Positions 7,882 to 16,245 of a stretch of 64,000 nucleotides of DNA are shown here, in pieces. The stretch lies in assembly GCF_018854015.1 (NCBI RefSeq), contig NZ_JAAXYO010000012.1, positions 43,267-107,266 on the forward strand, written 5' to 3'. This DNA is from Igneacidithiobacillus copahuensis. GTDB taxonomy: Bacteria > Pseudomonadota > Gammaproteobacteria > Acidithiobacillales > Acidithiobacillaceae. Below the pieces are notes generated by a model. The model saw nothing but the letters and a program-made list of their open reading frames with translations. It was not told where the DNA came from and did not search any database. Both the position numbers and the translations under genes were made by a program. Numbering within the stretch: the first letter of the stretch is position 1; every line of letters begins with the position of its first letter.

Positions 7882-8928
7882 TCAGGTACCCTGCCGATAA
7901 AAGAGATCCATGACCAGACTGAAGCGCTGGAGCTCTGGTCCACTCCTCCTGCCGGTCATGAGCTCAGCGTGGGCAAAAGCACCCAGCATCGGACAGTTGG
8001 GGAAATGCTCATGCCATAAGCGCAGCTCGTTTTTCGCTTGTGAGGAACAATCCATCGCGCGGGAAGAGGAGTAGCTGAGCCAGGCGAAGTCCGGCATCCC
8101 GCGCGGCCTGACTGCCTCCAGAATTACCCGGGTGTCCCGTAGAGCCGCGTCTGGATTACGCCAGGCAAGAAAGACCTGACTGTTCGCCCGCAGCGGTCGC
8201 TCCAACCATAGGCCGCTGCGATTGCCATCGGTTGCGACAATGTGCAGGTAGCGAATGCGTGATTGCGCATCGCGCTCTGCTACCAGCAGTTGGTCCAGGG
8301 GCAGCCGACGTGCTTCCCGCAAGGCAAAGGGGATGTTGCGGGCAAGGAGAGGCAAAGCGGAATAGCGTTCCAGCTGCAAGAGTAACGCACCCTCTTGGCG
8401 AAAATATGGGAAGAGATTCGTCAGCGGGCTGATACCGGAAGAGCTTTCCTGCTGATGTTGCAATGGACCCAACAATGCTGTGCGCAGCAGGTGCCGGCGC
8501 TGGGGATATTGCCAGAACCAGGAAAGTTTGCTGGTGACCACTCCCATCGACGCGTTTTCTTCTGCGGGCAATTCTCCCGCATCCAAGTCTTGTGGGCTAG
8601 CCCAGAACAGCGTGTTGGCACCATGTTCACCGAGTCCAAGGGGGGAAGAGAACAGCAATACCGCGCAGGCCGCCTGTCCCAGTGCGCTGCCATGATCGCT
8701 GATGACTCCGGGGAAGGAAGCGGCGCGAATTTGCAGACAGGCGAGACGTCTTGCAAGACGCTGCAAGGCCGCGCGTGGTTGCGGCAGATGGCTCGGGCTG
8801 AAGACAATGAGGGCCCCGCTGACCGGCCCCGCAAGCTTCGCGAGAGCCATGGCTACGGCATCATCGAGCAGGGCCTCTGGCCCTTTGCTACCCGTGGCAA
8901 ACCCGGAAGAGACGGCCTTCTCAGCCAA
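7882..8928 (-). CDS. FIST-domain-like protein
   Basis: A 348-residue protein that resembles FIST (F-box and intracellular signal transduction) domains. These are thought to be small-ligand sensory modules. The first half has ALIVFSPSHL and LLFSSPLGLGEHGANTLF. The C-terminal third has VFLAWRNPDAALRD and the end pattern PMLGAFAHAELMTG followed by LQRFSLVMDLF, as in FIST_C. The likely start is the TTG at 8928, overlapping the nth stop by 8 bases, though an ATG 26 codons later is possible. I see no output domain, so the function is open. Confidence 0.5.
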   Translation of the reverse strand: MAEKAVSSGFATGSKGPEALLDDAVAMALAKLAGPVSGALIVFSPSHLPQPRAALQRLARRLACLQIRAASFPGVISDHGSALGQAACAVLLFSSPLGLGEHGANTLFWASPQDLDAGELPAEENASMGVVTSKLSWFWQYPQRRHLLRTALLGPLQHQQESSSGISPLTNLFPYFRQEGALLLQLERYSALPLLARNIPFALREARRLPLDQLLVAERDAQSRIRYLHIVATDGNRSGLWLERPLRANSQVFLAWRNPDAALRDTRVILEAVRPRGMPDFAWLSYSSSRAMDCSSQAKNELRLWHEHFPNCPMLGAFAHAELMTGRRSGPELQRFSLVMDLFYRQGT

Positions 8929-9556
8929 GTTGTTTATTGGGCCAGATGCAGCAGTCGTGCAAGGCGCAGACGTTGCAGCGCGGCTTGCGTGCAGTACAGG
9001 TGTAGCGGCCGTGCAGGATCAGCCGGTGATGGGCATCGAGCAGAAATTCTCTGGGCACTACCTGCATCAAGCGGTCTTCAACGGCACGCGGGGTTTTGCC
9101 TGGGGCAATGCCGGTGCGATTGGCCACCCGAAAAATATGCGTGTCGACGGCAATGGTCGGTTCCGCAAAGACCGTGTTGAGAACGACATTGGCGGTTTTT
9201 CGTCCAACGCCGGGCAAAGATTCCAACGCCTGACGGTCTCGCGGAACTTCCCCTTGATACTGGTGTAGGATGATTCCAGCCAGGGCGTGAACATTCCGTG
9301 CCTTGGTGTTGAAGAGTCCGAGGTGTCGTATGTGCTCCCGGATGTTTTCTTCTCCCAGATCCCATAACCCTTGCGCATCGGGCGCGGCGGCGAAGAGCCT
9401 GGCGGTGCAGAGATTGACCGCCTTGTCGGTACTCTGCGCCGACAAAACCACAGCCACCAGGAGTTGAAACGGGGAGGCGTAGTGCAGCTCCGTACGCGGC
9501 TCGGGGATTGCCGCCCGCAGGGCGGCAAAACAGGTTGCTATGGTTTTCGGGTCCAT
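8921..9556 (-). CDS. nth: Endonuclease III
   Basis: A 211-residue DNA glycosylase/AP lyase that removes oxidised pyrimidines in base-excision repair. The helix-hairpin-helix LPGVGRKTANVV carries the catalytic Lys, and VDTHIFRV holds the catalytic Asp. The [4Fe-4S] ligands follow the C-x6-C-x2-C-x5-C pattern in the C-terminal CTARKPRCNVCALHDCC. The ATG at 9556 gives the family's usual length of about 211; the frame is open further upstream but that extension has no similarity I recognise. It overlaps the FIST-like gene by 8 bases. Confidence 0.95.
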   Translation of the reverse strand: MDPKTIATCFAALRAAIPEPRTELHYASPFQLLVAVVLSAQSTDKAVNLCTARLFAAAPDAQGLWDLGEENIREHIRHLGLFNTKARNVHALAGIILHQYQGEVPRDRQALESLPGVGRKTANVVLNTVFAEPTIAVDTHIFRVANRTGIAPGKTPRAVEDRLMQVVPREFLLDAHHRLILHGRYTCTARKPRCNVCALHDCCIWPNKQLG

Positions 9557-9587
9557 CGCGGATCCCGCTGGCGCGGGATGCAGAGTG

Positions 9588-10010
9588 TCAGACGTGGCGG
9601 TAACGACCGATTTCCGGTGCTTCTGGACGAGGATGCTCGGCACTGACGGCGTCCGCTGCCTTGACCCACTCGTGGTGCTCGTGCTCCAGCGCGTGCAGGG
9701 CGTCGTGGTCCATTTTGGGGAAGATGGCACCCTTGATGAACTCGCCAAGGTCGAGCAAACGGGTCGCAATAGCGTAGCCATGCAGATGAAAGTCATGGTC
9801 GGCATGCGTCCCGAAGTGGAAATGTTCGCCGGTGAAAAGAACGCCTTTGCTGGCTTTCAGATCGGCGTCGTTGAGGACATAGTTCTTGGTCCACTCGTAC
9901 CAATCCTCAAAATATTTCTCCTGCGCTTCCAGACTCCAATCGTGTGCTTCAAAAAAGGCATAGACAGAAACGCGGTTGGCTTTGCCAGAGAACGGAAAGT
10001 GACCTGCCAT
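9588..10010 (-). CDS. Hypothetical His-rich soluble protein
   Basis: A 140-residue protein with no signal peptide. It is rich in His and acidic residues: GEHFHFGTHADHDFHLHGY and LHALEHEHHEWV. The clustered His residues could bind a metal, but the spacing does not match hemerythrin or any family I know. The ATG at 10010 has a GGAGCAG ribosome site. It sits 31 bases upstream of nth, possibly in the same transcript. Confidence 0.6.
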   Translation of the reverse strand: MAGHFPFSGKANRVSVYAFFEAHDWSLEAQEKYFEDWYEWTKNYVLNDADLKASKGVLFTGEHFHFGTHADHDFHLHGYAIATRLLDLGEFIKGAIFPKMDHDALHALEHEHHEWVKAADAVSAEHPRPEAPEIGRYRHV

Positions 10011-10083
10011 GGACTGCTCCTATGTGCGGAAAAACTACGTGATTATAGACTGGTTACCGCTTTTGCGGGTAGTCAAGGATTTT

Positions 10084-11475
10084 TTAGAGGGAATAATGAT
10101 CTCCAATGACCGGACAGTGGTAGCGCAGATTGCGCTCGCGCAATACCTTGGCGATCCCCTCGCGGCCGTTGTCTTCGCCATGCACCAGAAAGGTAGTTGC
10201 CGGGCGTTGCTCGGCCCCATACCAGTGCAGGAGTTCGTCGTGGTCCGCATGGGCAGAGAAGCCGCCGATCGTATGCACTTTGGCGCGTACCTGGATCTCC
10301 TCGCCAAAGATCCGCACGGTCTTGGCGCCATCGATGATCCGTCGGGCCAAGGTCCCCTGTGCCGCATAACCAACAAAGATAACGCTGCTGTCGGCGCGCC
10401 AGAGATTGTGTTTGAGGTGATGGGTAACGCGGCCACCACTGGCCATGCCGGAGCCCGCCATGATTACCGCTCCACCCTTGATCAAATTGATCTGCATCGA
10501 TTCCGCCGTCTCCCGGGTAAAGTGCAGATTGGGCAGTGCGAAGGGATCGACACCGCTCTGAAAGATCTTCCCGGTCGTGGCATTGAAACATTCGGAATGG
10601 CGGCGAAAGATTTCGGTAGCGGAAATGGCCATCGGCGAGTCAAGAAATACGGGTAGTTGTTTGGGCAGTTCGCCAGCCTCGATCATCTCGCGGAGAAAAT
10701 AGAGCAGGTCTTGGGCACGTTCGAGGGCGAATGTGGGAATGATGGCGTTACCGCCGCGCTCTAGAGTGTCGAGGATGGCGTCACGAAGCTCGCCGATGGA
10801 GGGCTGCATAGCCTTGTGTAAGCGATCGCCATAGGTGCATTCCATCACCAGGACATCTGCCTCGGGCGCCGGGCTCGGGCTGCGGATGATGGGTTTGCCG
10901 GCATTGCCCAGGTCACCGGAAAAGACAAAACTTTGGCGTTTGCCGCTTTCCACGGCCTCGATATGCACCCACGCCGAGCCGAGGATGTGGCCGGCATCGC
11001 CAAACCGTACGGTAATGTCCGGACACAAGTCGATGGGCTCGTCGTATTTGGCCAGACGACCGAAGTGATCCATGGCGTCCAGTACGTCCTGCACTTCATA
11101 GAGGGGCTCCTGCAGCTCGTCACCATGCCGCGAGGCACGTCGATTGGCCCGTTTCGCCTCCTCGGCGGCAAGCCCAGCGGAGTCGAGCATCACCAGACGC
11201 GCCAAGTCCCGGGTGGCCGCCGTACAGAGAATTTCGCCACGAAAGCCACGTTTGACGAGCAGAGGAATGCGTCCGCAGTGGTCCAAGTGCGCATGGGTCA
11301 GCAACAGATAATCGATGTCCTTGGGCGAGAAACCGAAATCGGCGGCATTTTCCTTGGCGATGTCTCCTTCTCCCTGAAAAATGCCGCAATCCACCAGGAT
11401 CTGGCGCTCACCAATCTGCAGATGGTGACAGGAGCCGGTGACACCGCCCGCGGCACCATGAAAGGAAATTTCCAT
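10084..11475 (-). CDS. Beta-CASP metallo-beta-lactamase RNA-processing nuclease
   Basis: A 463-residue protein of the bacterial CPSF73/RNase J-like group that processes RNA with two zinc ions. The zinc motif is LTHAHLDHCGR; further ligands are in GDAGHILGSAW and FSGDLG. The beta-CASP part has VLVMECTYGDR and PTFALERAQDLLY (motif A/B region) and the C-terminal GFSAHADHDELLHW. Families of this type in proteobacteria are often annotated as MBL-fold hydrolases. It follows glgA by 34 bases and may be co-transcribed with it. Confidence 0.88.
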   Translation of the reverse strand: MEISFHGAAGGVTGSCHHLQIGERQILVDCGIFQGEGDIAKENAADFGFSPKDIDYLLLTHAHLDHCGRIPLLVKRGFRGEILCTAATRDLARLVMLDSAGLAAEEAKRANRRASRHGDELQEPLYEVQDVLDAMDHFGRLAKYDEPIDLCPDITVRFGDAGHILGSAWVHIEAVESGKRQSFVFSGDLGNAGKPIIRSPSPAPEADVLVMECTYGDRLHKAMQPSIGELRDAILDTLERGGNAIIPTFALERAQDLLYFLREMIEAGELPKQLPVFLDSPMAISATEIFRRHSECFNATTGKIFQSGVDPFALPNLHFTRETAESMQINLIKGGAVIMAGSGMASGGRVTHHLKHNLWRADSSVIFVGYAAQGTLARRIIDGAKTVRIFGEEIQVRAKVHTIGGFSAHADHDELLHWYGAEQRPATTFLVHGEDNGREGIAKVLRERNLRYHCPVIGDHYSL

Positions 11476-11509
11476 GATCAGTTCTCCTTGTTGTTCTCGT
11501 GTGCTTTGA

Positions 11510-12949
11510 TCATGCGCCGGACAGCAGTTTTCTGTAAAGCGCTACATATTCCCGCGCCGCCCGTTGCCAGCCATAGTCGCCCTGCATGCCGCGGCGTTGC
11601 AGTTCCTGCCAGTGTTCGCGGTGCTGAAAGTGGCGCAGGGCCCGGTGGATGGCATCGCGCAGGCCGTCAATTCCGGCGGGCGCGAAGGCAAAGCCGTTCC
11701 CAGCGCGTACATCCTGATCGACATCGACCACGGTATCGGCGAGTCCCCCCGTTGCATGGACGATGGGTGGGCTGCCATAGCGCAGGCTGAACATCTGGTT
11801 CAGGCCACAGGGCTCGAAACGCGAGGGCATGAGAAAGGCATCGATGCCTGCCTCGATGCGGTGGGCAAGACTCTCATCAAAACCAATATGCACTGCCATT
11901 TGCCCCGGATGCAGATGCGCTAGCTGCCGCGCCTGGTCCTGGTACTGCGCCTCCCCACTGCCCAGAAGGATCAGCTGGATGCGTTCGCGCAGTAATTCCG
12001 GAGCCAATTGCAGAACGAGGTCGATCCCCTTTTGTTCGACGAGTCGGCTGATCAACCCTAATACCAACACTTCAGGATCGGGATACAGTCCGAGCAAGCT
12101 TTGCAGAGCACTTTTACAGCGCGCCTTGCCCGCGAGATCATGCTCGTCGTAGTGGGCGACCAGATAGGGGTCGCCGCGCGGGTTCCAGCGCGTGTCGTCG
12201 ATCCCATTGAGGATACCGGTCAGATCGGCGTGACGTGTCCGCAAGAGACCGTCCAGCCCCATGCCGAAGGCCTCGGTCTGGATTTCCTGGGCATAGCGCG
12301 GGCTGACGGTGCTGAGGGCGTCGGCATAGACGAGCCCGGCCTTCAGGAAGGAAAAACTGCCATACAGCTCGATACCGCCGGGATGAAAATCTGCAAGGGG
12401 CAGATGCAGGGACGCGAGTAACTCCGGTGAAAAGCGCCCCTGATAGGCCAGGTTGTGAATGCTGAGCAGGGTGGCGGGGCGTGGCGCGCCGATACGACCT
12501 TCCAGGTCGAGGAGATAGGGCGCCAGTCCTGCCTGCCAGTCGTGGGCATGCAGTAGATCCATCCGCCCGGGCAGAAAGGGAATCCGCCCTTGGGCTAGTT
12601 CCACCCCCATCCGGTTGAGATAGGCGTAGCGCTGGGCGTTGTCCGGCCAGTCCTGTCCAAAGGGATCCTGGTAGATGCCGCCACGCTCGTAGAAACCGGG
12701 TTCGCGCAGGAAGAGGGTGTGCGGCTCGGCGGGCAAGCACCAGAGCTCTCCCTGGCGTTCGGTATACGGAGGAGTGAAGCTGCCCAGATAGCGGAGATAC
12801 TGCAATTCCGGTTTGCCATAGTACGGCTGCAAGACCCATGTCTCGATTCCTTCCGCCCGCAGTTGTCCGGGAAGGGCACCGATGACGTCGCCGAGCCCCC
12901 CGGTTTTTGCATAAGGGGCCATTTCCGAGGCGAGAAAAAGAACGCGCAC
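11510..12949 (-). CDS. glgA: Glycogen synthase (ADP-glucose)
   Basis: A 479-residue GT5 enzyme that extends alpha-1,4-glucan from ADP-glucose. The N-terminal KTGGLGDV loop (ADP-glucose binding), LHAHDWQAGL, the STVSPRYA segment and the C-terminal PSRFEPCGLNQMFSLRYGSPP region are all present and in order. A GTG at 12949 is chosen: AGGAG is correctly spaced and the product begins VRVLFLASEMAPYAKTGG like other GlgA proteins. The frame extends 14 codons more without support. Storage glycogen in an autotroph would buffer fixed carbon. Confidence 0.95.
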   Translation of the reverse strand: MRVLFLASEMAPYAKTGGLGDVIGALPGQLRAEGIETWVLQPYYGKPELQYLRYLGSFTPPYTERQGELWCLPAEPHTLFLREPGFYERGGIYQDPFGQDWPDNAQRYAYLNRMGVELAQGRIPFLPGRMDLLHAHDWQAGLAPYLLDLEGRIGAPRPATLLSIHNLAYQGRFSPELLASLHLPLADFHPGGIELYGSFSFLKAGLVYADALSTVSPRYAQEIQTEAFGMGLDGLLRTRHADLTGILNGIDDTRWNPRGDPYLVAHYDEHDLAGKARCKSALQSLLGLYPDPEVLVLGLISRLVEQKGIDLVLQLAPELLRERIQLILLGSGEAQYQDQARQLAHLHPGQMAVHIGFDESLAHRIEAGIDAFLMPSRFEPCGLNQMFSLRYGSPPIVHATGGLADTVVDVDQDVRAGNGFAFAPAGIDGLRDAIHRALRHFQHREHWQELQRRGMQGDYGWQRAAREYVALYRKLLSGA

Positions 12950-13077
12950 ACTGCACTCCTCAACCGGCAAAATCTGGGATGAAAATACCACTACCCGATA
13001 CCTGCGCCAATTTTGAAAGTTCTCCCGGCCTGCCGTAGTATGCCGAAGGCTGATACTCGAAAGCGGAGAAGAAGGAA

Positions 13078-13653
13078 ATGGAAGTCTGTGAGCGCTTCAA
13101 GGAATTTCGCGACCGAAATCGTTGCGTGGTCTATTTCCCCAACACCCACAACGACGAGGAGCCAGAGGCGTACAGTAGCTTTCTGGCGATGATGCGGGTG
13201 CAGATGGGAATTATGATCCTTGCTCCGGATCGCGAAGAGCGCTTCGAACCCGTCTACCGCGATGCCCTCAAGTACCACTTGCAAACCATTCGCCATAGCC
13301 GCCTGTTCACCAGCTATGTGCCGATCAAGACGCGCGTCTACTTCGTGGAGACGATTGCCGTGCGTGATGCTTTCTATGCCTGTGCCGATTTTTGTGTGCC
13401 GGGCGGTACGCTGAGTGACGGGCCTGTGGACCTGGAAAGCCCGATCCGCGCCGGCTGCCCCATCCTCTTCGGACCGAAGATGGCGGATACCGCCGAGCGG
13501 CGGGGCCTGCTGCAGGCCGGCGGCGCACGCTATGCAGCCAGTAGCGAAGAGATTGCCGAGCAGGCGCGGGACTGGCTCAAAGACCCGGCCAGCGCGAAAG
13601 AGGCTGCCGACAAGGCAAAGGCCTGGTGGCAGGCGCAGGGACGCAGTCTATAG
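13078..13653 (+). CDS. Stand-alone Kdo-transferase-like C-terminal GT-B domain
   Basis: A 191-residue protein that resembles only the C-terminal nucleotide-binding half of WaaA (Kdo transferase): VYFVETIAVRDAFYACADF, CVPGGTLSDGPVDLESPI and a CPILFGPKMADTAE stretch match the WaaA segment that binds CMP-Kdo. The N-terminal acceptor domain is absent and the start is clean (AAGGA then ATG), so this looks like a deliberate short gene and not a local truncation. The N-terminal 60 residues are not family-like. Function unknown; sugar-nucleotide binding is inference. Confidence 0.55.
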   Translation: MEVCERFKEFRDRNRCVVYFPNTHNDEEPEAYSSFLAMMRVQMGIMILAPDREERFEPVYRDALKYHLQTIRHSRLFTSYVPIKTRVYFVETIAVRDAFYACADFCVPGGTLSDGPVDLESPIRAGCPILFGPKMADTAERRGLLQAGGARYAASSEEIAEQARDWLKDPASAKEAADKAKAWWQAQGRSL

Positions 13654-13656
13654 CTG

Positions 13657-14166
13657 TTAGCGAGTCGGGTTACCGTCTACGTGAAACGGATAGAGTGATT
13701 CGTAAAAATTATCCATAGCCGCACCTTGGGTGTCGTAGCCCGTCACCTGAATACGACCATCGACAACGGCCACGTAGACATGGCAGGCTCGCTCCTGCCG
13801 GTTTTCGGGTGCCTTACCCAGCACAAAGGCTGGTGCCTTGGCGCCGCAGGCGGGGGCCACTGCCGCCTTGTTCCACTCGCCAAGAAAGGCCAGAGCCCAG
13901 CGCTGCGCGTCGCTCCCTACCCAGAGCGCCCGGTGCTCTGCCCATGCCGACTGGAGCTCGTTGCGGACGGCGGGATCGTTTTCCAGATCCATTTGACGCT
14001 GATGCAGAAAATCCATGGAGTTCAAGGCGATGCTGAGGTTGTTGCGGACACTGCCTTGCGCTTGGATGACCTGCCAGCTGAGGACTGCCGCAAAGAGCCC
14101 ATACAGCCCAATGACGGAAAACAGGAGGATAGCAAAACGGCGCCGCGAAGCCGGGCTTGGTGTCAT
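13657..14166 (-). CDS. Hypothetical single-span membrane protein
   Basis: A 169-residue protein with a basic N-terminus (ASRRRFA) and one membrane helix (ILLFSVIGLYGLFAAVLSW), then a likely periplasmic domain with a helical part and two Cys residues (PACGAKAP, ERACHVYVA). The tail VDGRIQVTGYDTQG suggests a small beta domain. Its ATG overlaps the stop of the DUF3579 gene by one base, so the two are translationally coupled. I do not recognise a family. Confidence 0.6.
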   Translation of the reverse strand: MTPSPASRRRFAILLFSVIGLYGLFAAVLSWQVIQAQGSVRNNLSIALNSMDFLHQRQMDLENDPAVRNELQSAWAEHRALWVGSDAQRWALAFLGEWNKAAVAPACGAKAPAFVLGKAPENRQERACHVYVAVVDGRIQVTGYDTQGAAMDNFYESLYPFHVDGNPTR

Positions 14167-14495
14167 CAGGAAGAGCGCCGGGAATCAGCCTGCGTAGCCG
14201 TTTTCTGGGCGGCGCGCCGCTCGGCCAGGGTGCCGATCTCATAATGGATCATCAGGTGATTTTCCTTGGCGAAATGCAGAATTTCCTTATACGCTTCGGG
14301 GCGTAACTGCTCCAACGCCTCATCCATGATGATCGCCGCGTTGCCGTTGATGGTGGCCGGTTCGATCATCGGCAGGTAGTGGATCTTGTGGTCGCTGCCA
14401 AAGTGGGCTAGTCCTACCCCCTCGATGAGCATCTCTGCCCAGGCCGAGGGGCGGAACTTGCCGCCTTTGTCAGTGACACCCTCAATGATGATCAT
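14166..14495 (-). CDS. DUF3579 family protein
   Basis: A 109-residue protein with the DUF3579 signature: IIIEGVTDKGGKFRPSAWAE at the start and INGNAAIIMDEAL with the MIHYEIG strand near the end. The family is widespread in beta- and related proteobacteria with no known biochemical role. The ATG at 14495 is chosen because GGGGG lies six to ten bases upstream; the upstream in-frame ATG at 14528 lacks support. It is coupled to the membrane protein gene that follows. Confidence 0.75.
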   Translation of the reverse strand: MIIIEGVTDKGGKFRPSAWAEMLIEGVGLAHFGSDHKIHYLPMIEPATINGNAAIIMDEALEQLRPEAYKEILHFAKENHLMIHYEIGTLAERRAAQKTATQADSRRSS

Positions 14496-14583
14496 GACGC
14501 CCCCTTTCTCTTCAGCGCGCCATAGCATAACCCAAGAGGCGCCAGAGCGGAAAAGGCGGTCAGCGTGACCGGTGCAGCGTGGG

Positions 14584-15471
14584 TCAATCCGCTGTGCTCA
14601 TGCTTTGGCATTGTTCCTGCAGATAGCGATTGAAGGCAGAGCCGACCTCGGGATGGCGTAGCGCAAAATTGATGGTGGCCTGCAGATAACCCAATTTATC
14701 GCCACAGTCGAAGCGCTGTCCGTGAAAGCGATAAGCCAGAACTTGACGCTCGCTCAGCAGTTTGGCGATGGCATCGGTGAGTTGGATCTCGCCGCCAGCG
14801 CCGGTACTGACATTCTCCAGAAAATGGAAGATTCGCGCCGGGAGGATGTAGCGCCCCACTACCCCCAGATTGGATGGCGCTTCCTCGGGCTTGGGCTTTT
14901 CCACGATACGGCTGACCTGGTAGATCTGCTCGTCCCAGGCGCGCGCCTCGACGACACCATAACGGACGCTGTGCTCGTAGGGAATCTCCTCGACGCCCAG
15001 AATCCCCGCCTGATAGCGATGATATTGGTCCACCATTTGCGCCAGTACTGGCTCGTCGGCCAGCATCAGGTCATCGGCCAGAAGGACGGCAAAGGGCTCG
15101 TCGCCCACCACCGGGCGCGCCATGGAAACCGCATGACCCAGCCCCAGGGGGTAGGGTTGGCGCAGGTGAATGACGCTGACGTTGCTGGGAACAATGGCGC
15201 GAACCTGCTCCAGCAAGGCGTTCTTTCCCTTTTTTTCGAGTTCGGCCTCGAGTTCGTAGGATACGTCAAAGTGGTCGGCGATCGCCCGCTTGCCGCGTCC
15301 GGTGATGAAAATCATCTGGTCACAACCGGCCGCGATCGCCTCCTCGACGGCGTATTGAATGAGGGGCTTGTCGACTACCGGCAGCATCTCTTTCGGGCTG
15401 GCCTTGGTCGCCGGCAAGAATCGGGTGCCGAGGCCGGCTACGGGAAAGACTGCTTTGCGGACACGATCCAT
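14584..15471 (-). CDS. galU: UTP-glucose-1-phosphate uridylyltransferase
   Basis: A 295-residue GalU, which makes UDP-glucose for LPS, capsule and other glucans. The nucleotide-binding start VFPVAGLGTRFLPATKASPK is intact, with EMLPVVDKPLIQYAVEEA and the VLLADDLM metal-binding segment. The later GGEIQLTDAI motif is also typical. GGAGG precedes the ATG at 15471. It lies 29 bases after a DUF502 gene and next to DUF3579, with glgA and the Kdo-transferase-like gene near, suggesting an envelope-sugar neighbourhood. Confidence 0.95.
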   Translation of the reverse strand: MDRVRKAVFPVAGLGTRFLPATKASPKEMLPVVDKPLIQYAVEEAIAAGCDQMIFITGRGKRAIADHFDVSYELEAELEKKGKNALLEQVRAIVPSNVSVIHLRQPYPLGLGHAVSMARPVVGDEPFAVLLADDLMLADEPVLAQMVDQYHRYQAGILGVEEIPYEHSVRYGVVEARAWDEQIYQVSRIVEKPKPEEAPSNLGVVGRYILPARIFHFLENVSTGAGGEIQLTDAIAKLLSERQVLAYRFHGQRFDCGDKLGYLQATINFALRHPEVGSAFNRYLQEQCQSMSTAD

Positions 15472-15500
15472 ATTTCCTCCATTGGTGGTGAACTAAGATA

Positions 15501-16166
15501 CTAGCGCGGTTCCGGATGGTCGGCTTGCAGCGATTTGTCTCGCGCTGTTCGGCCACTACCGAGGCCACCCGCCATGGCAAAGCGCAGCGCTTGCTGCGGG
15601 CTGAGATCGGGTAACGGGATGATCTTGCTACGTGGCACCACACAGGTAAAGCCGCCCACACCGTAGCTCATGGGAATGAATACTGCCACACAGTCCTCGT
15701 CTGCAATAGTCGGTAACTCGGCGAGATGATCGCGGGTAATCAGTCCTACGACATAGCCCAGATCGCCACCTTGGCGTAGCAAAACGGCGCTGCGAAAGCC
15801 TTTCTCTTTGCCGCCAAAGAGCAATTCCACGGTTTCCTGGATGGTGCTGTAGATGCTGTGCAGTACCGGGATTCTCTCGAGCAGGGCGTTAAGGCGCTCG
15901 AAAATCCAGGCGGTGAGGACGTGCGATGCCAGAAAGCCCACCGCAAAAATGCAGAGCAGCGTCAGAACAATGCCCAGGCCCGGGATATCGGTACCAAAGA
16001 TGGCATGGATCGGGGCGGCAAAGATGCTGTCGATCCAGCTTCCAACCATCAGAACGAGATAGATGGTCAGGCCAATGGGCAGGGAGATCAGCAGGCCTTG
16101 GATAAACCAGCGGCGTGGATGCCAGCGCCGCTGGATGGTTACCTTGGGGTTTGGCATTGGCAACAT
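15501..16166 (-). CDS. DUF502 membrane protein
   Basis: A 221-residue inner-membrane protein with two hydrophobic segments (FIQGLLISLPIGLTIYLVLM near residues 20-42 and GIVLTLLCIFAVGFLASH near 65-85) and the DUF502 signatures IPVLHSIYSTIQETV and a SYGVGGFTCVVPRSKI stretch. The family is conserved in bacteria and plants; plant COV-like relatives affect vascular patterning, but the bacterial role is unknown. It is upstream of galU and probably co-transcribed. Confidence 0.8.
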   Translation of the reverse strand: MLPMPNPKVTIQRRWHPRRWFIQGLLISLPIGLTIYLVLMVGSWIDSIFAAPIHAIFGTDIPGLGIVLTLLCIFAVGFLASHVLTAWIFERLNALLERIPVLHSIYSTIQETVELLFGGKEKGFRSAVLLRQGGDLGYVVGLITRDHLAELPTIADEDCVAVFIPMSYGVGGFTCVVPRSKIIPLPDLSPQQALRFAMAGGLGSGRTARDKSLQADHPEPR

Positions 16167-16245
16167 GGCGTTTCGCAGGTCCCGTAAGTCGATACGGGTA
16201 AAGTATACCCGCTACTGCAGGGGAAGATCATCTGCGCGACCTGGG

